DNA of 64,000 nt from Tolypeutes matacus (Eukaryota > Chordata > Mammalia > Cingulata > Chlamyphoridae). Below are positions 36,481 through 48,179 of the stretch, one piece after another. Location of the stretch: the NCBI GenBank assembly GCA_026826555.1, contig JAKSZT010053837.1:3620195-3684194 (forward strand), written 5' to 3'. Below the pieces are notes generated by a model. That model had not been told where the DNA came from and ran no database searches. It worked only from the letters and a program-made list of their open reading frames with translations. Position numbers and translations under genes: made by a program. The number at the start of each line of letters is the position of its first letter. Position 1 is the stretch's first letter.

Positions 36481-36670
36481 AATGCCATGGAACATGTCTT
36501 TTGGAATCCTAAACTCTGAATTTCAGTCACAACTCCGCTGCTTGCTAGCTCGGTGACCCTGAGAAAACATCTTAAACTCTCTAAGCCCAAACTGTATCAA
36601 CAGCAAGAGAAGGATAATAGGCTTCTGACTTACATTACATGGTTATGAGGCTCAAACAAAGGAATGTATT
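36481..36670 (+). mobile_element. MIR SINE
   Basis: The MIR core order is readable: TCAGTCACAACTCCGCTGCTTGCTAGCTCGGTGACCCTGAG, split here as core and A-box region, then AACTCTCTAAGCCCA and ATGGTTATGAGGCTCAAAC. It is diverged as expected for this mammal-wide family. Confidence 0.8.
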
Positions 36671-36744
36671 AATGTGGTATATAAACCATAAAGCTTCAGA
36701 ATGCATGAAAGTTGCTAACATTATTTTTTTAATCTGCTGTGTAG

Positions 36745-36815
36745 TTGGCCATCTCATTCATTCATTCACTCTACAAATTTTTACTGAACAATACTCAGCC
36801 AGATACTGTAAGACC
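36745..36815 (-). mobile_element. Possible L2 3' end
   Basis: TCATTCATTCATTCACTCTA followed by TTTTTACTGAACAATACTCA resembles the reverse complement of the L2 terminus. The match is short and low quality. Confidence 0.35.
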
Positions 36816-37138
36816 TATAAATTGAGTTGACTTCAGTATGACTTTTCCATATCCCATAGAACAAGGCAGCAGTAAAGGGCAGCAACCACACCCGTGAGCA
36901 TGGTTGGGTCCACATCTCCTATAATTCCTTCCCAGTTCCTGTCTACACTTCCTGACATACTTTTGCAGCTTTCTCATGGGAAGGTTTACTCCTCCCAGTC
37001 AGTTCTACACTCACTGTCATCTCCCTCATAGCCGGGGCCCTGAGAATTTCTGACCCCAGACCCTATGCAGAAAACTCAGAGCCAACTGACCTAGTCATTA
37101 TAAAATAGACCTAATTCTAATCTCTAACAAGATTCTAG

Positions 37139-37364
37139 CAGTACTGTCCAATGGTGCAATAGTGATGATGGAAATATTCTATATCTGAATGTTCAAGAGT
37201 AGCCACTAACCACATGTAGCCATTGAGTCCTTGAAATATGGCTAGTGCACCTGAGGAACTGAATTTTAAATTTAAATTAATTTTAAATTTAAATTTAATT
37301 TAAATTTAATTTCATTTAAATTAATTAAACTTAAATAATTACATGTGGCTAGTAGACAATCCAG
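37139..37364 (+). mobile_element. hAT-type MITE with AT-only core
   Basis: It has CAGTACTGTCCAATGG at the left, GTAGCCACTAACCACATGTA, then ACATGTGGCTAGTAGACAAT at the right. It is related to 22775-23103. Between them lies an AT-only, self-complementary tract (37264-37341). A possible 8-bp duplication (GATTCTAG/CTCTAGAA) is too degraded to rely on. Confidence 0.6.
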
Positions 37365-38727
37365 CTCTAGAAGAATGGAAGGGGGATCAAGTTTGATCTT
37401 TTCTCTTGAACCCGGCAAACATGTAGAAATTGCATCCATGCCATTTTCCAATATAAAATCAGTGGTAAGTAAATAAATAATGGCATTACCATATTCACAT
37501 GATCTTGCTAAGAACAGATTTGGTTCCCTGTTCTAATTCAATCTCCAGTAATGCGTCTCCTAATTATTTAAAGTTGTGAGCAGAAGCCCATGCCAAACAA
37601 GAAGACTGAGCATGCATCTATGATACTTAACATTGTACAATAGAACTAATCTGACACCTATTAATGATGTACATAATAACTATGGTGCATGTAGTAATTA
37701 GTTATAAAAGACAGGTCATTTCTCATTAATTACTAAAATTAGCATAAGTTTTGCACAGTTTGTTCTCTGATATTAACAAATTACATCAATATTCACAGAT
37801 ATCCTGAATTCTTTGTTACTATTCATACACTGCCCACCCCCAGCATCATTTAAAGACCAGGATCCTAGCTCCAAAGCTATTGCTAAATGTCATTCTATCT
37901 CAACGTTCTTCCTCCCACTTAATACAAACCAGGGTTGGGTGACTTGGTGCTCCTGGCTCCACCACCAAGTTCTGAAACTCTCTGTATCCCACTCTTGAGA
38001 TGTCACTAAACAGGGCAATTATCACTTCAATTATCTTGAAGTTCCTGCCTGGGAGGAACCAGTGGCAGAAGCTCTGAGGCAAAGGGTTATGGATGACCAG
38101 CTCTACCTGATCACCAAGCATCAAGGCGAAGGGAGGGATGGAGGAGAAGTGAGAAGGTTAGGAAGGAAGTCAGATGCTGGGCAAGAGCAGCCATTTGGAG
38201 TAGGCAAAGGATGTACTGAAGACGGACTGTGGGTGATGGGCAGATGGGAGTTCAGGGGCAGAGGGGCACAGAATGAAGTACAATAAAGCAGTGCAGTGTT
38301 TCGATGGGGTCCTGGTCCTGGGGCCATGCCTAAGAGAAGCAGAGAGCTCTGGGCACATGCTCTGTGCCTAACTGTCCTTGATAATATGCTTCTAGTGGCT
38401 CTAGCTCTGAAACAGCTTTCATGTAGAAGAACAAAAATAACTAACATCACAGCAGCATTTGATCTATTGCAGGACTAGAGGAAGAACACAGGGGCAATAG
38501 ATGCCTGAAAGTAGACAGAGAGGACAGAGTGAGGGAAAAGGTGAGGGAGGCCTAAGAAAAAGAAAATTCATGATTTCCCTTGGCTGGGGAAATGGCATAA
38601 ATCCTGCCACATTCACAGAAAATATTAATTTCTCTGGCAAGTGTCATGCTGAAGTTATAAGCCCAAGCTGAGCAGGCCCTATAGTCATGTTATATCTTCC
38701 CAGGTAAGGGAGACAGGGCGTGGAGGG
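37365..38727. other. Unassigned sequence
   Basis: No repeat family or gene was recognised. The stretch around 38060-38340 is GC-richer, with overlapping short frames on both strands (such as 38121-38450 minus), but none has recognisable domains. Confidence 0.4.
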
Positions 38728-39304
38728 TGTTTTAGTTTGCCAAAGGGCTGCCAGTGCAAAGTGCCAGAAATGGGTTGACTTTTACACCTTTATTTGGTGT
38801 AAAAGCTTACAGTTCCAAGGCCATGAAATGTTCAACTCAAGCCACCATCAGAGATGCTTTCTCACCAAAGTCAGCTGCCACATGTTGAAGCAAGATGGTG
38901 GGCAGTCTCTGCCTTCCCTTCTAGACTTTCTCTCTCAGGCTCAGCTGCTCTGCTTTCTTCCCAATTTCAACTGCAAGCTGGTAAAGGTCTTGTCTTTTAG
39001 GGCTTCTTTTCTTAGCTGTGGGTAAAACTGGAGTTGTTTCTCTCACAATGCAGAATCAAACATGGCAGCTCCCTTTTTCCCCCTGTGTCTGTCTCTGTGA
39101 GTCTGTGTCAGACCCAGCAAGGGGGTAGAGACTCAATCTGAGCCAATCAGAAAGCCCTAAAGCGATCTTATCAAGTAATCTACTCAAAGGCCCCTCAGCT
39201 GAATTTAATGCAATCAAAGGGTACCACACTCAGAGGAACAGATTAGTTTACAAACATAATCTTTTCCCTTTTGGGGATTCATAAAATAATCTCAAACTGC
39301 CACA
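38728..39304 (-). mobile_element. Solo LTR, MaLR-like (minus strand)
   Basis: The segment is bounded by a perfect 5-bp duplication GAGGG (38723-38727 and 39305-39309). The plus-strand termini are TGTTTTAGTTTGCC and AACTGCCACA, which gives TG...CA. On the minus strand the LTR ends with an AATAAAGGTGTAAAAGTCAA region and GGCAAACTAAAACA, like the LTR at 56473 and others here. No internal sequence is present. It looks like a lineage-specific relative of MaLR LTRs. Confidence 0.88.
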
Positions 39305-39309
39305 GAGGG

Positions 39310-41424
39310 TAACTAGATGATGCAGCTTCCTCGCCAAATTTTCTATATGGGGAGCCTACATGTCTAGACATTATCCTAATCAAAGCTGTGTTTTTTCTAA
39401 GGTGGACGCTGTCAAGTTCTGCTTTATTATTCCGAAGTCTAAATATCTAAGGGGTGGCTTTGGCAGGGTTTGCACTAGCGAGAGGCCTTCACACTGCAAG
39501 GACCCTCTCTATCTTCATTGATTCTGAGATGAAATACCAGTAACAAGAACAACAACCAACGTCATCACTTTTTATATAAGTTGCACTAAATGTCCCACTG
39601 CCCAACACCTCTCCCTCCCGCGCTCTCTCTCGGTACACACACCCTACAGCTGTGTCATCAAGAGTTACAGCTGTTTCTTCTCTGGATCCCAGCGTTGGCA
39701 GTCACATCATCCCTCTCTGGAACTCTCTTCAATTGTCTTCCTAACCTCAGGGCCTTGAGATAGAAGACAAATTACTAAACGTTCGCTCATCTCCTTACCT
39801 TTGTCCATACTTTCTCAAGGTCTTTTCAGGTATAAATAACAAAAGCCAACTTTAACCTGACTTAAAATAAAAAAGACAAGTGAGACTGCCCTTATGAGGA
39901 AAGAGCTAGAGCCAGGAGCAGCCAGGAACCCAGAGAATGCTTTCTCAGTGTCTCAGCCCTCCATCTCTCTGCACTTCTGCTTGCTCTCTCTCTCTTCCTC
40001 AGCCCCCAAAACAGCTCTTGACGTTTTCTCTATTCACACAGCCAGCTCAAACAGAGACTAGCTTTTCTTGGTCTCAACTTAAATTCCTGGGAGGGAAAGT
40101 TACCTGATTCATCTTTAGTTAGAAATGTGCTTTGGTTAAATCAATGGTGACTCAGGTACTCATAGAATAAAGGTAAATAGTGGAGGCCTGTCTGGTGGAG
40201 GAAGGGGTAAGACAGTCCCCAGAGAAAGGAAATGTGAACTAGACACTCAGCAATGCATTTATTGTCATGCAATACTTCAATGCTATGGTATAGACTGCCC
40301 TTGACCTTGGAGAAGAGTTGTCACCACTGGAGGTGGGGAAAATGCTGGCTTGGGGCTGAGGTAACCTCTAACTTCTGCATGGTTTTGCCTAAGATTGTCT
40401 TCATTACCTTTAACTGATGAAGAGAAATAAAATCTGTGTGCAAAGGAATTTGGCTCCGCCTGACCCCATGTACAGAGGGAGGTAGAGTTGCAATCTCATT
40501 TTGATAAGGTGCTACTTTTAATTCCTCTGAAGCCAATAGATCCTTCAAAAGAGAGATGCTACCAATATTCAAGTCCTTGAGATGAGCAGTTATTGCACTC
40601 CCTTCCTTTCAGGGACTCTGAGAACACCTTGTGGGAGGATTTGGCTCAGAAAAGAGTATAGGAGACAACTGTTGTAGAGATTGCATGGCTGGGGATGCGT
40701 TTATATTCTACCAACAAACCTACTGTTAAAAGCTAATATCCTAATGATTCGGCGATTAAATAACTAAAATAGCTATTAAAATTAGTATTATTGGTTACCT
40801 TTATTCGATTCTAGTAGAAAGAGTAAGGACCAATGACCAGGAGATTAAGCTCACCTTTGGAAGCTGCTACAAAGAGCATGACTGAAAGCAATTCAGGGTG
40901 CATCTTTGATGGTATACACCTTATGACTAAGAAGACGCCAGTACAGAAAACTCCGTGGGAAAATGTTAAATAAAGAAGAGGTTTATCTCCTAGGAAGCAA
41001 GTTCACTCCTCCTCATTCTCTGCCCAAAAAGATAGCCAGCTTTCCCTTTTCCCACCCCCAACCCCATCACCATTTCCTTCTTCAAGAAACTCACAGTCTA
41101 ACAAAAAAAGCAGGCTTTTCTAGAGGAGTGCATTTTTTTAAAGCCAAATGGTATCCAGTCAGGGTCCAACACCATTTCAAAATTCAGAATCCATTTGAAA
41201 GGATATTTGGGAAGTAGAAATCCAGGCAGCTGCTGAATAATTGCTTGGGCATGACAAGGAACACATGCTGTGTATAGGAATGAGGTGGAAACTACCTACA
41301 TAACCCTGTTTTCCATAGGGTAGAATTTAGCAAATGGAATCTCTATGACATGGGGTCTGGTTTGTTACATCTCTTGTAAATGGTTCCACTGATGCTGTGA
41401 CCTGAAGGCACAGTCCCATGTAGT
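39310..41424. other. Unassigned sequence with a possible DNA-transposon remnant
   Basis: The stretch is largely unassigned. About 39830-40220 (AAAAGCCAACTTTAACCTGA through GGTAAATAGTGGAGGCCTGT) resembles an old DNA-transposon fragment by word order only. The rest holds no recognised gene or repeat. The longest frames (40321-40572 minus, 40963-41217 plus) are unremarkable. Confidence 0.35.
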
Positions 41425-41954
41425 TTTCATCTACTCATTTACTGAATGTGAATTAACCATCTATTATAAACCAAACACAGGGAAAAGTACCAAGTGGGGG
41501 GGAGAGGTAAAAAAGAAACAATTAAGGAGCTTGCATGTAGCAGAGGAGGCAGGCACATAAATGGATATAACTACTGAATAAGGAGGTATGTGCAAAGTGC
41601 AGTGATGGCACAAAGGAGGGTTAACTCTACCAGGGATAATCAAGGAAACTTCACAGAAAAGGAGATCTGTGCACTGGGTGTTTGAAGATAAATGGAAGCT
41701 GGCCAAGAAGCCCGCGGTGGAAGACGGGGGATGAAGGAGACTTCCAATCCTGATAAAGAGCATATGCAAAAGTATGGAGACACAAAACTGTAAAGTGTAG
41801 GCATGAAACCACAAGTAATTCAATAAAGTTGGCTCCAAGGAAGAAAGGAGAGCAGAGAGAGGTGATTAATGAAGTAGGAAGGCACCAGTTCCTGAAATAT
41901 GTGGTTTGTCATGGTTGAGCAGTTTGGATTTTATCCTGCATGTGATGGAGGGGG

Positions 41955-42485
41955 AATGTACCAGATTATCTGTGGTCCTCAGAGCCATTCCCACCCTTTC
42001 TATGATCTCTCCTTTCTTACAGGAGTTAGAAGTTTAGGAATACATTTCCCAGATCCTCTGTCACCAGTTTAAAGTAGTACACCAATTTAGAATCCTGCCA
42101 GATTCAGAAGATAGAAGGTAATCAAAGGCCACCATTACTCTTCTGATAGTGACAAGCAGATATGTGGGTTTCAGCAGACATTCATTTTTTTCTCAGTTCT
42201 CTGCTGTGAACCACCCACTTTGGTGCTACAGGCAGCTGTGAACATCAGCAGAGACTCCCTGGAGTCTTTAACCAGGTGTCTACTTCCTCATCCCCAGAAA
42301 GCTACTAGCAAATCTTATGGCTACTGACAAACTTCAGAGTCAATGGCAGCCTTTTCTGACCTGCAAGTCCTCCAGCCTGTCCAATGTACTTTAATCAACA
42401 GTTACCAGTGTTAAATCCATCCCTGTTTAAAATACTTCTGGTGGTTTCTGTTTCCCTGATTCAAGCCCTAACTGGGACATTTTAG
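41955..42485 (+). mobile_element. LTR-like insertion
   Basis: It ends with CTTCTGGTGGTTTCTGTTTCCCTGATTCAAGCCCTAACTGGGACA, cited here as GGTGGTTTCTGTTTCCCTG then CCCTAACTGGGACA, a typical ERVL-class LTR terminus. It interrupts the ancient repeat. The 5' boundary and TSD are not clear. Confidence 0.45.
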
Positions 42486-42896
42486 AAGATGACCTGGTAG
42501 CTTTGTGAAGAAAGAATTGAGGGGAGAGAGACTAGAGGCAAGGAGATCAATTGATGGATTATTTTAATAACACAAAGGAGAAAAGACAAAGGTCAAAATG
42601 AGAACAAAAGCAATAGAAAGAGGAACACAATAATTCAAGAAGTATTTAGGACATATGGCCATCTGGATGGAGAGGTAAAATAAAAGGAGCATAGGAAGGT
42701 GCCCAAGTTTCCAACCCAGGTGATTGCACTGATGGTGTTGGGAAAGACAGTATAGGTCAAGGGAGAGGAGGAGAAGGAGATCCAGCAGGCAGGTACAGAC
42801 CATGAGTTTAATTTAGGACAGTTAAATGTGTGGTCTAGATATTAATCAGCTAGATAAATATTATTTTGTAGACTTGGAGAAATGAAGAAATGGTGA

Positions 42897-43498
42897 TTGA
42901 GAAGTAGATGTGGCTCAAGCAGTTGAGTGCCTGCTTCCCACATGAGAGGTCCCGGCTTTGGTTCCCAGGGCCTCCTAAAAAACAAAAGAGCAAACAAATG
43001 AAAAAACCAACTCAGGGGAAGCAGATGCTGCTAAGCGACTGGGCTCCCATCTACCATATAGGAGGTCCAGGGTTTGATTCTCAGGGCCTCCTGGTGAAGG
43101 CAAGCTGGCCCGCACGGCAAGCTGCCCTGTGTGGAGTGCTGGCCTGCGCAGGAGTGCTGGCCCACATGAAGAGCTGGCGCAGCAAAATGATGCAACAAAA
43201 AGAGACACAGAAGAGAGACAATAAGAGATGCAGCAGACCAGGGAGCTGAGGTGGTGCAAGAGAATGAGCACCTCTCTCCACTCCAGAAGGTCCCAGGATT
43301 GGTTCCCGGTGCCGCCTAAAGAGAAGACAAGCAGACACAGAACATACAGAGAGCAGACAGTGAGCGCAAAAACAAGGGGTGGGCAGAGGAATAAATAAAT
43401 CTTTAAAAAAAAAAAAAACAACAACTCAAGGAAGTCAATGTGGCTCAGCAGTTGAGCACCAGCTTTCTACATACAAGTTCCAGGGCCTGGCCCTGGTA

Positions 43499-43535
<37 letters not shown>

Positions 43536-43538
43536 GAT
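42897..43538 (+). mobile_element. Composite SINE trimer (short-long-short), second locus
   Basis: It has the same arrangement as 3444-4063. A short unit spans 42897-43012, a long two-headed DAS-III-like unit spans 43015-43414, and a short unit spans 43429-43500 that leads into a (CA)n run. ATGGTGA occurs just before the first unit (42890-42896) and just after the last (43539-43545). The linkers AAAAAACCAACTCAG and AAACAACAACTCAA resemble those at the first locus. Confidence 0.78.
43501..43533 (+). repeat. (CA)n microsatellite
   Basis: About 16 uninterrupted CA units form the 3' tail of the third SINE unit. Confidence 0.95.
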
Positions 43539-43780
43539 ATGGTGAGTAAAACCATGAAAGCAGGTGAGATTAATCAGGGAAAGTGTATAGCATGAAAGGA
43601 ATAGGAAGTTAAGAGATACACCCTGGAAAACATCAACAATTAAGAGCAAATACCAGAAAAGCATTCAACAAAAGAGACTGAGAAGGAATAATCAGAGTGG
43701 AAGAAGAATCAAGACAGTACTATATTGGACAGGAAGAGATCATCTGAATCAGGGAGGAGATGATGTATATATAAATTGAA

Positions 43781-44100
43781 ACCGATCCAGGGTACCAATT
43801 TAAAAATGAATAGACTCCAACTGACTAGTTAGGATCATTCATATGTTATTATTTGCTATTTTTATACATGGGTGGCCACTCTTATGCAATGTTGAGATGA
43901 AAGGATCTTCTGTGGCACTTTGCAGACAAGGTCTCAGGTACAAGTCATTTGTCTGGACCATCATTCCAGGAATCAGAAGTGAGGGAGTAGGGAAAGGAGA
44001 TAGGGAAGGGCAAAAGGCCAGTAGAGTGTATGTTACTAAGCTGGTTGCCACGTGGGTAACTGGTTCTCAGTCTTGCTGGGGACACTCTTAGGAATTGTTC
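43781..44100. other. Unassigned spacer
   Basis: No gene or repeat was recognised. The open frames that cross it on both strands are short. Confidence 0.35.
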
Positions 44101-44108
44101 CACTAGGG

Positions 44109-44320
44109 CAAAGGTTGGCAAACATTTTCTATAAAGGGCCAGACAGGAAATATTTTAAACTTTGCGGGCCCTGCAGTTCTGTTGTAACTCTGCCAGTGAA
44201 GCATCAAAGTAGTCACAGACAACATGTAGACAAATGGACATCGCTGTGTTCCAATACAACTTTCTTTACAAAAACAGATGGGCTGCATTTGGCCCACGGG
44301 TCGAAATTTGCCAGCCTCTG
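44109..44320 (+). mobile_element. hAT-type MITE with 8-bp TSD
   Basis: The terminal inverted repeats are readable: CAAAGGTTGGCAAAC at the left and the degenerate GTTTGCCAGCCTCTG-type end at the right. The interior is AAAGGGCCAGACAGGAAATA and GGGCTGCATTTGGCCCACGG. The flanking CACTAGGG (44101-44108) and CACTAGAG (44321-44328) form an 8-bp duplication with one change, as expected for hAT elements. Confidence 0.85.
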
Positions 44321-44329
44321 CACTAGAGC

Positions 44330-45074
44330 ACACCCAGTGTGGTTTTCTGTAAGGCACTGGCAAGGGGGCATGGAAATGTGCTGGCATCAGGTGGGCTGAG
44401 GGATGTGGTAGAATACACCACAAACACCTGCTACCAGGGACCAATCGAGGTTCTGAAATTCTGGAAAATATAGTCACCTCTCATTTCTTTGCTGAAACGA
44501 CCACACAAGGCTCTCCTAAGTCCTCACTCATGTTGCCTATACCACCTTTATCTCTGGGAACACTAAAATCTGGTGTTTTTTAATATTCGTCATGACCCAC
44601 TCCCTAATGAAATCAGCAGATGCATTTTAGAGAAGTTTTTCTTCACTTCTTCAAAGTGTGCTCGACTCTCACAGTTTGGAACACACTCTACCATTTCAAA
44701 TAATTTTCTCTTAAAACTGTCCACGCAGAGGAAGGTCACCTCATTATTCCTATACAGTCTAAAAGACACATTCCCTCTTATGCTTTTAAGCTCATTTTCT
44801 TTTCCACGCGCTTTCCTTTTTTCCCCAAATGGATACATCCAATTACTCTCCTCTTGGGTGTTTTAATTTCACACATTTTTGTATACTTAGCAAAACCATA
44901 GATTGCACTACATTCACTGGCAAATCATCAAAAATCATTTAGATGAAAGACAATTTTCATGAAAACCTATCTTTTGTAGCAACACAAGCCTGAGATTATT
45001 CCTTGTTTGAAACCACATAACTAGAAGAGAGGAGGAAAACAAAGTTTCATGATTTGAATTCTTTTTAAGACTTT
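44330..45074. other. Unassigned sequence
   Basis: No repeat family was recognised. Frames at 44573-44866 (plus) and 44590-44838 (minus) overlap each other and show no recognisable domain. Confidence 0.35.
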
Positions 45075-45235
45075 TCATGTGCATAGCATTTTTCCAGTTT
45101 ACAGAATTCTTTCCTATGACAGTGGCATGATTTATACCTTGTCCTTATTTGATCCATGAGGGAACTGAGGCTCAGGAGTTAAGTGGCTTGTAAAATTTAA
45201 GTCAGTAATAAGGCTCTTTATAATCCAGTTCCCCT
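45075..45235 (-). mobile_element. Probable MIR (minus strand)
   Basis: TGAGGGAACTGAGGCTCAGGA, then TTAAGTGGCTTGTAAAATTTAAGTC, broken by changes, matches the reverse complement of the MIR core (ATGAGGAAACTGAGGCNCAG). Confidence 0.6.
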
Positions 45236-45364
45236 TAGTCCCAATCTAGGATGCTTTCTGATGTGCATTATTCACAACTGTCCCATTAATTACAGAAATT
45301 TTAAGGGCCATTTTCTGAGTACTAACTTTTCACAGGGACGTTATGTCTCCATGCCACTCAACTT

Positions 45365-45840
45365 ACTCTGTGGTTGGATACGGCTATAAACGTTTGAATG
45401 CCTTTCAATGCAGGTAGGCCCCAGTCCTGGCAGATTTTTTGCAAAGATGGTTACAACAAGCCCTTTCATCCCTGTATGCTCATGACTTTGCCATTCTCCC
45501 CATTGAGAAATAGAATCTATTTCCCCAGCCATAGAGTCTTGGCTAGCCTTGTGACTTACTCTGACTAAAATACAGTGAATGTACTAAGGGCATTTCCAAG
45601 TTCAGGCTTCAAGGACTCATAGCTTCCTCTCTCACCTTCTTGGAGTGCACTCCCTGCTTTAAAAATGTCTTAAGTAATGCAGGCCCCATTCCGACCTTTG
45701 GCTAGATGGAATGCCAAAGGTGACCTTAAAGGATTCCTCAGGGGTCAAGAGCCCCTGCTCTTCTACTTTGCAGGAGCCACAAGGAAGCAGCTGTCCAGGA
45801 AGCTAATCTAATTTTGACAATGAGGTCAAGGAAGCCGGTG
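45365..45840 (+). mobile_element. LTR-like ancient repeat
   Basis: TTGGCTAGCCTTGTGACTTA followed by CTGACTAAAATACAGTGAA matches the middle of old MaLR/ERVL LTRs. The boundaries are uncertain. Confidence 0.35.
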
Positions 45841-46056
45841 TCTTACATTTCTTCAAGGTTTTCCCTACCACCCACATCAGATGTGTCTCTATAAATAATG
45901 ATTTAACTGATGCAAAGCTCTTCCCTCCCCCCCCACCTCCCCATGCTGTTACCACATCAACATGTGCTTTCAGAATCAGCCTGGCAGTGGCAGTAGGCGG
46001 AAGGGAGACTGTAGATGACAATACCTGGAATTGATTCCCCAGGAACCTGGGTGAAG

Positions 46057-46494
46057 TGCACTGAAAGGTGTCCACCCAAATATATGTCTACCTGGAACCT
46101 CAAGTGTGACCCTTATTTGGAACAAGGGTCTTTGCAGATTTAATTAAGGTAAGAATCTTGAGATGAGGTCATCCTGGATTAGGCTGGGCCCTGAATCCGG
46201 TGACTAGTCCTTACAAGAGAAAGAAAAGGAGACATACAGAGACACAGAGAAGGCCCTGTGAAGACGGCAGCAGAAATTGGAGTTGTGCTGCCACAAGCCA
46301 AGGAAAGGCAAGAGCCACCAGAAGCTGGAAGAGGTGAAAAAGGATTCTCCCCTAGAGTCTCTGGAGGAACAATGCCCTGTCTACACCTTAATTTCAGACT
46401 TCTGGCTTCCAGAACTGTAAGAGAATAAATGTGTATTGCTTTAAACCCCGCAGATTTTGGCAATTTGTTGCAGTAGCCCTAGCAAACTACCACA
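46057..46494 (+). mobile_element. Solo MLT1-type LTR
   Basis: It has the MLT1 word order: GTGTCCACCCAAATATATG, GGGTCTTTGCAGATTTAATT, GATGAGGTCATCCTGGATTA, GACGGCAGCAGAAATTGGAG, TTCAGACTTCTGGCTTCCAG, and an end of GCAAACTACCACA. It is older than the LTRs with clear duplications, and the 5-bp flanks no longer match. Confidence 0.85.
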
Positions 46495-46499
46495 TTGGC

Positions 46500-47685
46500 T
46501 ATTTAAGGGTCTGTGGCACCAGGTACAATGTGGCCATTGTCTAACCTTATTTCCTATGGTGTCAAAGAAATCTCTCTATATAAATTACAGTAATATTCCA
46601 ATTGCACTTGAGAAATCCTAGTTTAAAAGAACTGGACTCTCACATAACTACCACAATTCAGGACCCAGAAAAAAAGACTGACAGTAACAAAGTCATTGTC
46701 TAATGTTTTTGCACATGGAAAGGTAGATGCTGCTGAACAGCTCCTGAGGGCATCTTGTTGCAATAAGACTAAAATCTACCTATTTCATTCAGGACAAGTC
46801 TGGGAACTGATTCAGTTTTGTTGCTGAAAAGGTAAAATGATCTTAGTAAATGCCCAGCAAATGAAAGTCACAGAACTTTAGGATGTCATAGGAATTTTTG
46901 CAAATAAATGTAAGCACCCACTGATAGATGCACTGCACCTGTGTCTCTTTGGATCCCTACAAAATATGAACAAGGCCTTTAAGTGACCTTAAAACTGAGG
47001 AAGTTGGTGTCTTTTAGTAAACAGGTCCAGGTAGTGACCTACAGATTGGTAGCTAATATTCACCTTTGGGTAGGAGCAAAACTTTGGGTCCTGGTTGTAT
47101 TAGAACTTCTTCCTCTATTTTCAGAAACCAGAGAGGTCCAGGGTAAAAAATAGTGGACTTCTCAATCATTTGGCAGCAATGCAGTTTGGCTGTGACTGAG
47201 TAGTTATGGACACTGATGATCCCCACCCTCTCCTCAAACTGCAGAAATGATTTTCATCAAAGCTCTAACCTCAGTCATTTGGAGGCCTCCAAGTACACTA
47301 GCCACACCCTTTCATAATGACTCCTTCAGGGCATGACAGGGAGCGACAACCACTCTTCGTGTCATTCACGGAGGTTTGCCAGAGAAAGATTGCCAACTGG
47401 ACAGCAATCTCCTGTCCCTCCCTGATTAGTGGACTGAGACAAGATGACAGCAAATGTCGGATGCTGTTCTTGTCTGTAGGAGTTGGTGGCAGAACGCGAT
47501 CCATGCCTTCACTTCTTTGTTTAGAACAAAACATCAAATGACTTGACAACCCAAGATTCTGGGCAGAGCATCGGATGGCTTAAAGTAAATGCTATATTTT
47601 TCTGGGCAAGGGAAGAATCAGAGACGCTTGAGGAATGTTAAATACACATAATCTGAAAAAGAACTGATGCTACATTATATTTTGT
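46500..47685. other. Unassigned, mostly single-copy sequence
   Basis: No repeat family or gene was recognised. Frames at 47298-47549 (minus) and 47317-47541 (plus) overlap head-on, so at most one could matter, and neither shows a known domain. Confidence 0.35.
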
Positions 47686-47689
47686 GTTG

Positions 47690-47930
47690 GCCTTTTCAGT
47701 TTTCAAAGTGGTTTCATAAATATCCTACCACTCTATCCTCTCAACCACCCTAGGAGAAGGTTTGGGCAGCTCTTCTTGCTCTGAGCTCTTACAGCACTTA
47801 TTTTCTCTACCACTCATTTGTCACTGAGAAATGTCCCATTTTTCAAATGAGGTAAGAACAGCCCAAAGCCTTGCTCAAGGTCCTACAGCAAGTGATTGTC
47901 AGAGCCAGGGTTAGAGCCTCTCAGCCTCTC
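47690..47930 (-). mobile_element. Probable MIR (minus strand), interrupted
   Basis: ATTTTTCAAATGAGG and CTTGCTCAAGGTCCTACAGC, then CAGAGCCAGGGTTAGAGCCT, match the reverse complement of MIR. About 70 bp in the middle (around 47770-47840) do not fit and may be an insertion or divergence. Confidence 0.55.
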
Positions 47931-48137
47931 ATATTTTCTCTAGATAGCAGGACTAGTCTCAGCACATCATTCTTCCTCAGACTGAAGAACTGTAATAGAA
48001 ATTGTTTGGTTTGGCCTGGTTGTCTTTTGGCTTTTTGGGTGCCATTCCTGGTTTTAATTTGTTCACTTTCTATCCATCCCCTCCCACCTTCAAATGCCTC
48101 TCCCTCCCCTCAACTCTTCCCTATCCCACCTCCCACC

Positions 48138-48168
48138 ACACACACACACATACTTTCTCTCTCTCTGT
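48138..48168 (+). repeat. (CA)n/(CT)n simple repeats
   Basis: A short CA run is followed by a CT run within a C/T-rich stretch (48060-48170). Confidence 0.8.
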
Positions 48169-48179
48169 CAGCGTATTTC

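Larger units (their letters stand above)
41425..43780 (+). mobile_element. Ancient mammal-wide repeat, split by two insertions
   Basis: Three segments read as one long ancient repeat whose name I cannot give: about 41425-41954 (including GTTTGGATTTTATCCTGCAT), 42486-42889 (including GAGTTTAATTTAGGACAGTT), and 43546-43780 (including AAAGAGACTGAGAAGGAATA). The gaps are an LTR-like insertion (41955-42485) and a SINE trimer (42897-43538). The frame at 41464-41838 on the minus strand is antisense to this repeat and is not a gene. Confidence 0.5.

Noticed and set aside
38121..38450. 109-codon minus-strand frame in GC-richer DNA
   Set aside because: It has overlapping competing frames, no domain and no splice context. 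A gene call cannot be supported.
41464..41838. 124-codon minus-strand frame resembling a coding exon
   Set aside because: It is antisense to the ancient mammal-wide repeat that continues at 42486 and 43546, and such repeats give comparable open frames by chance.
42975..43424. 149-codon minus-strand frame
   Set aside because: It is antisense to the long SINE unit and is not conserved between SINE copies.
44052..44477. Overlapping frames of 115 and 124 codons on both strands
   Set aside because: They cover the hAT MITE at 44109-44320 and continue into unassigned sequence. There is no domain or codon signal, and they conflict with each other.
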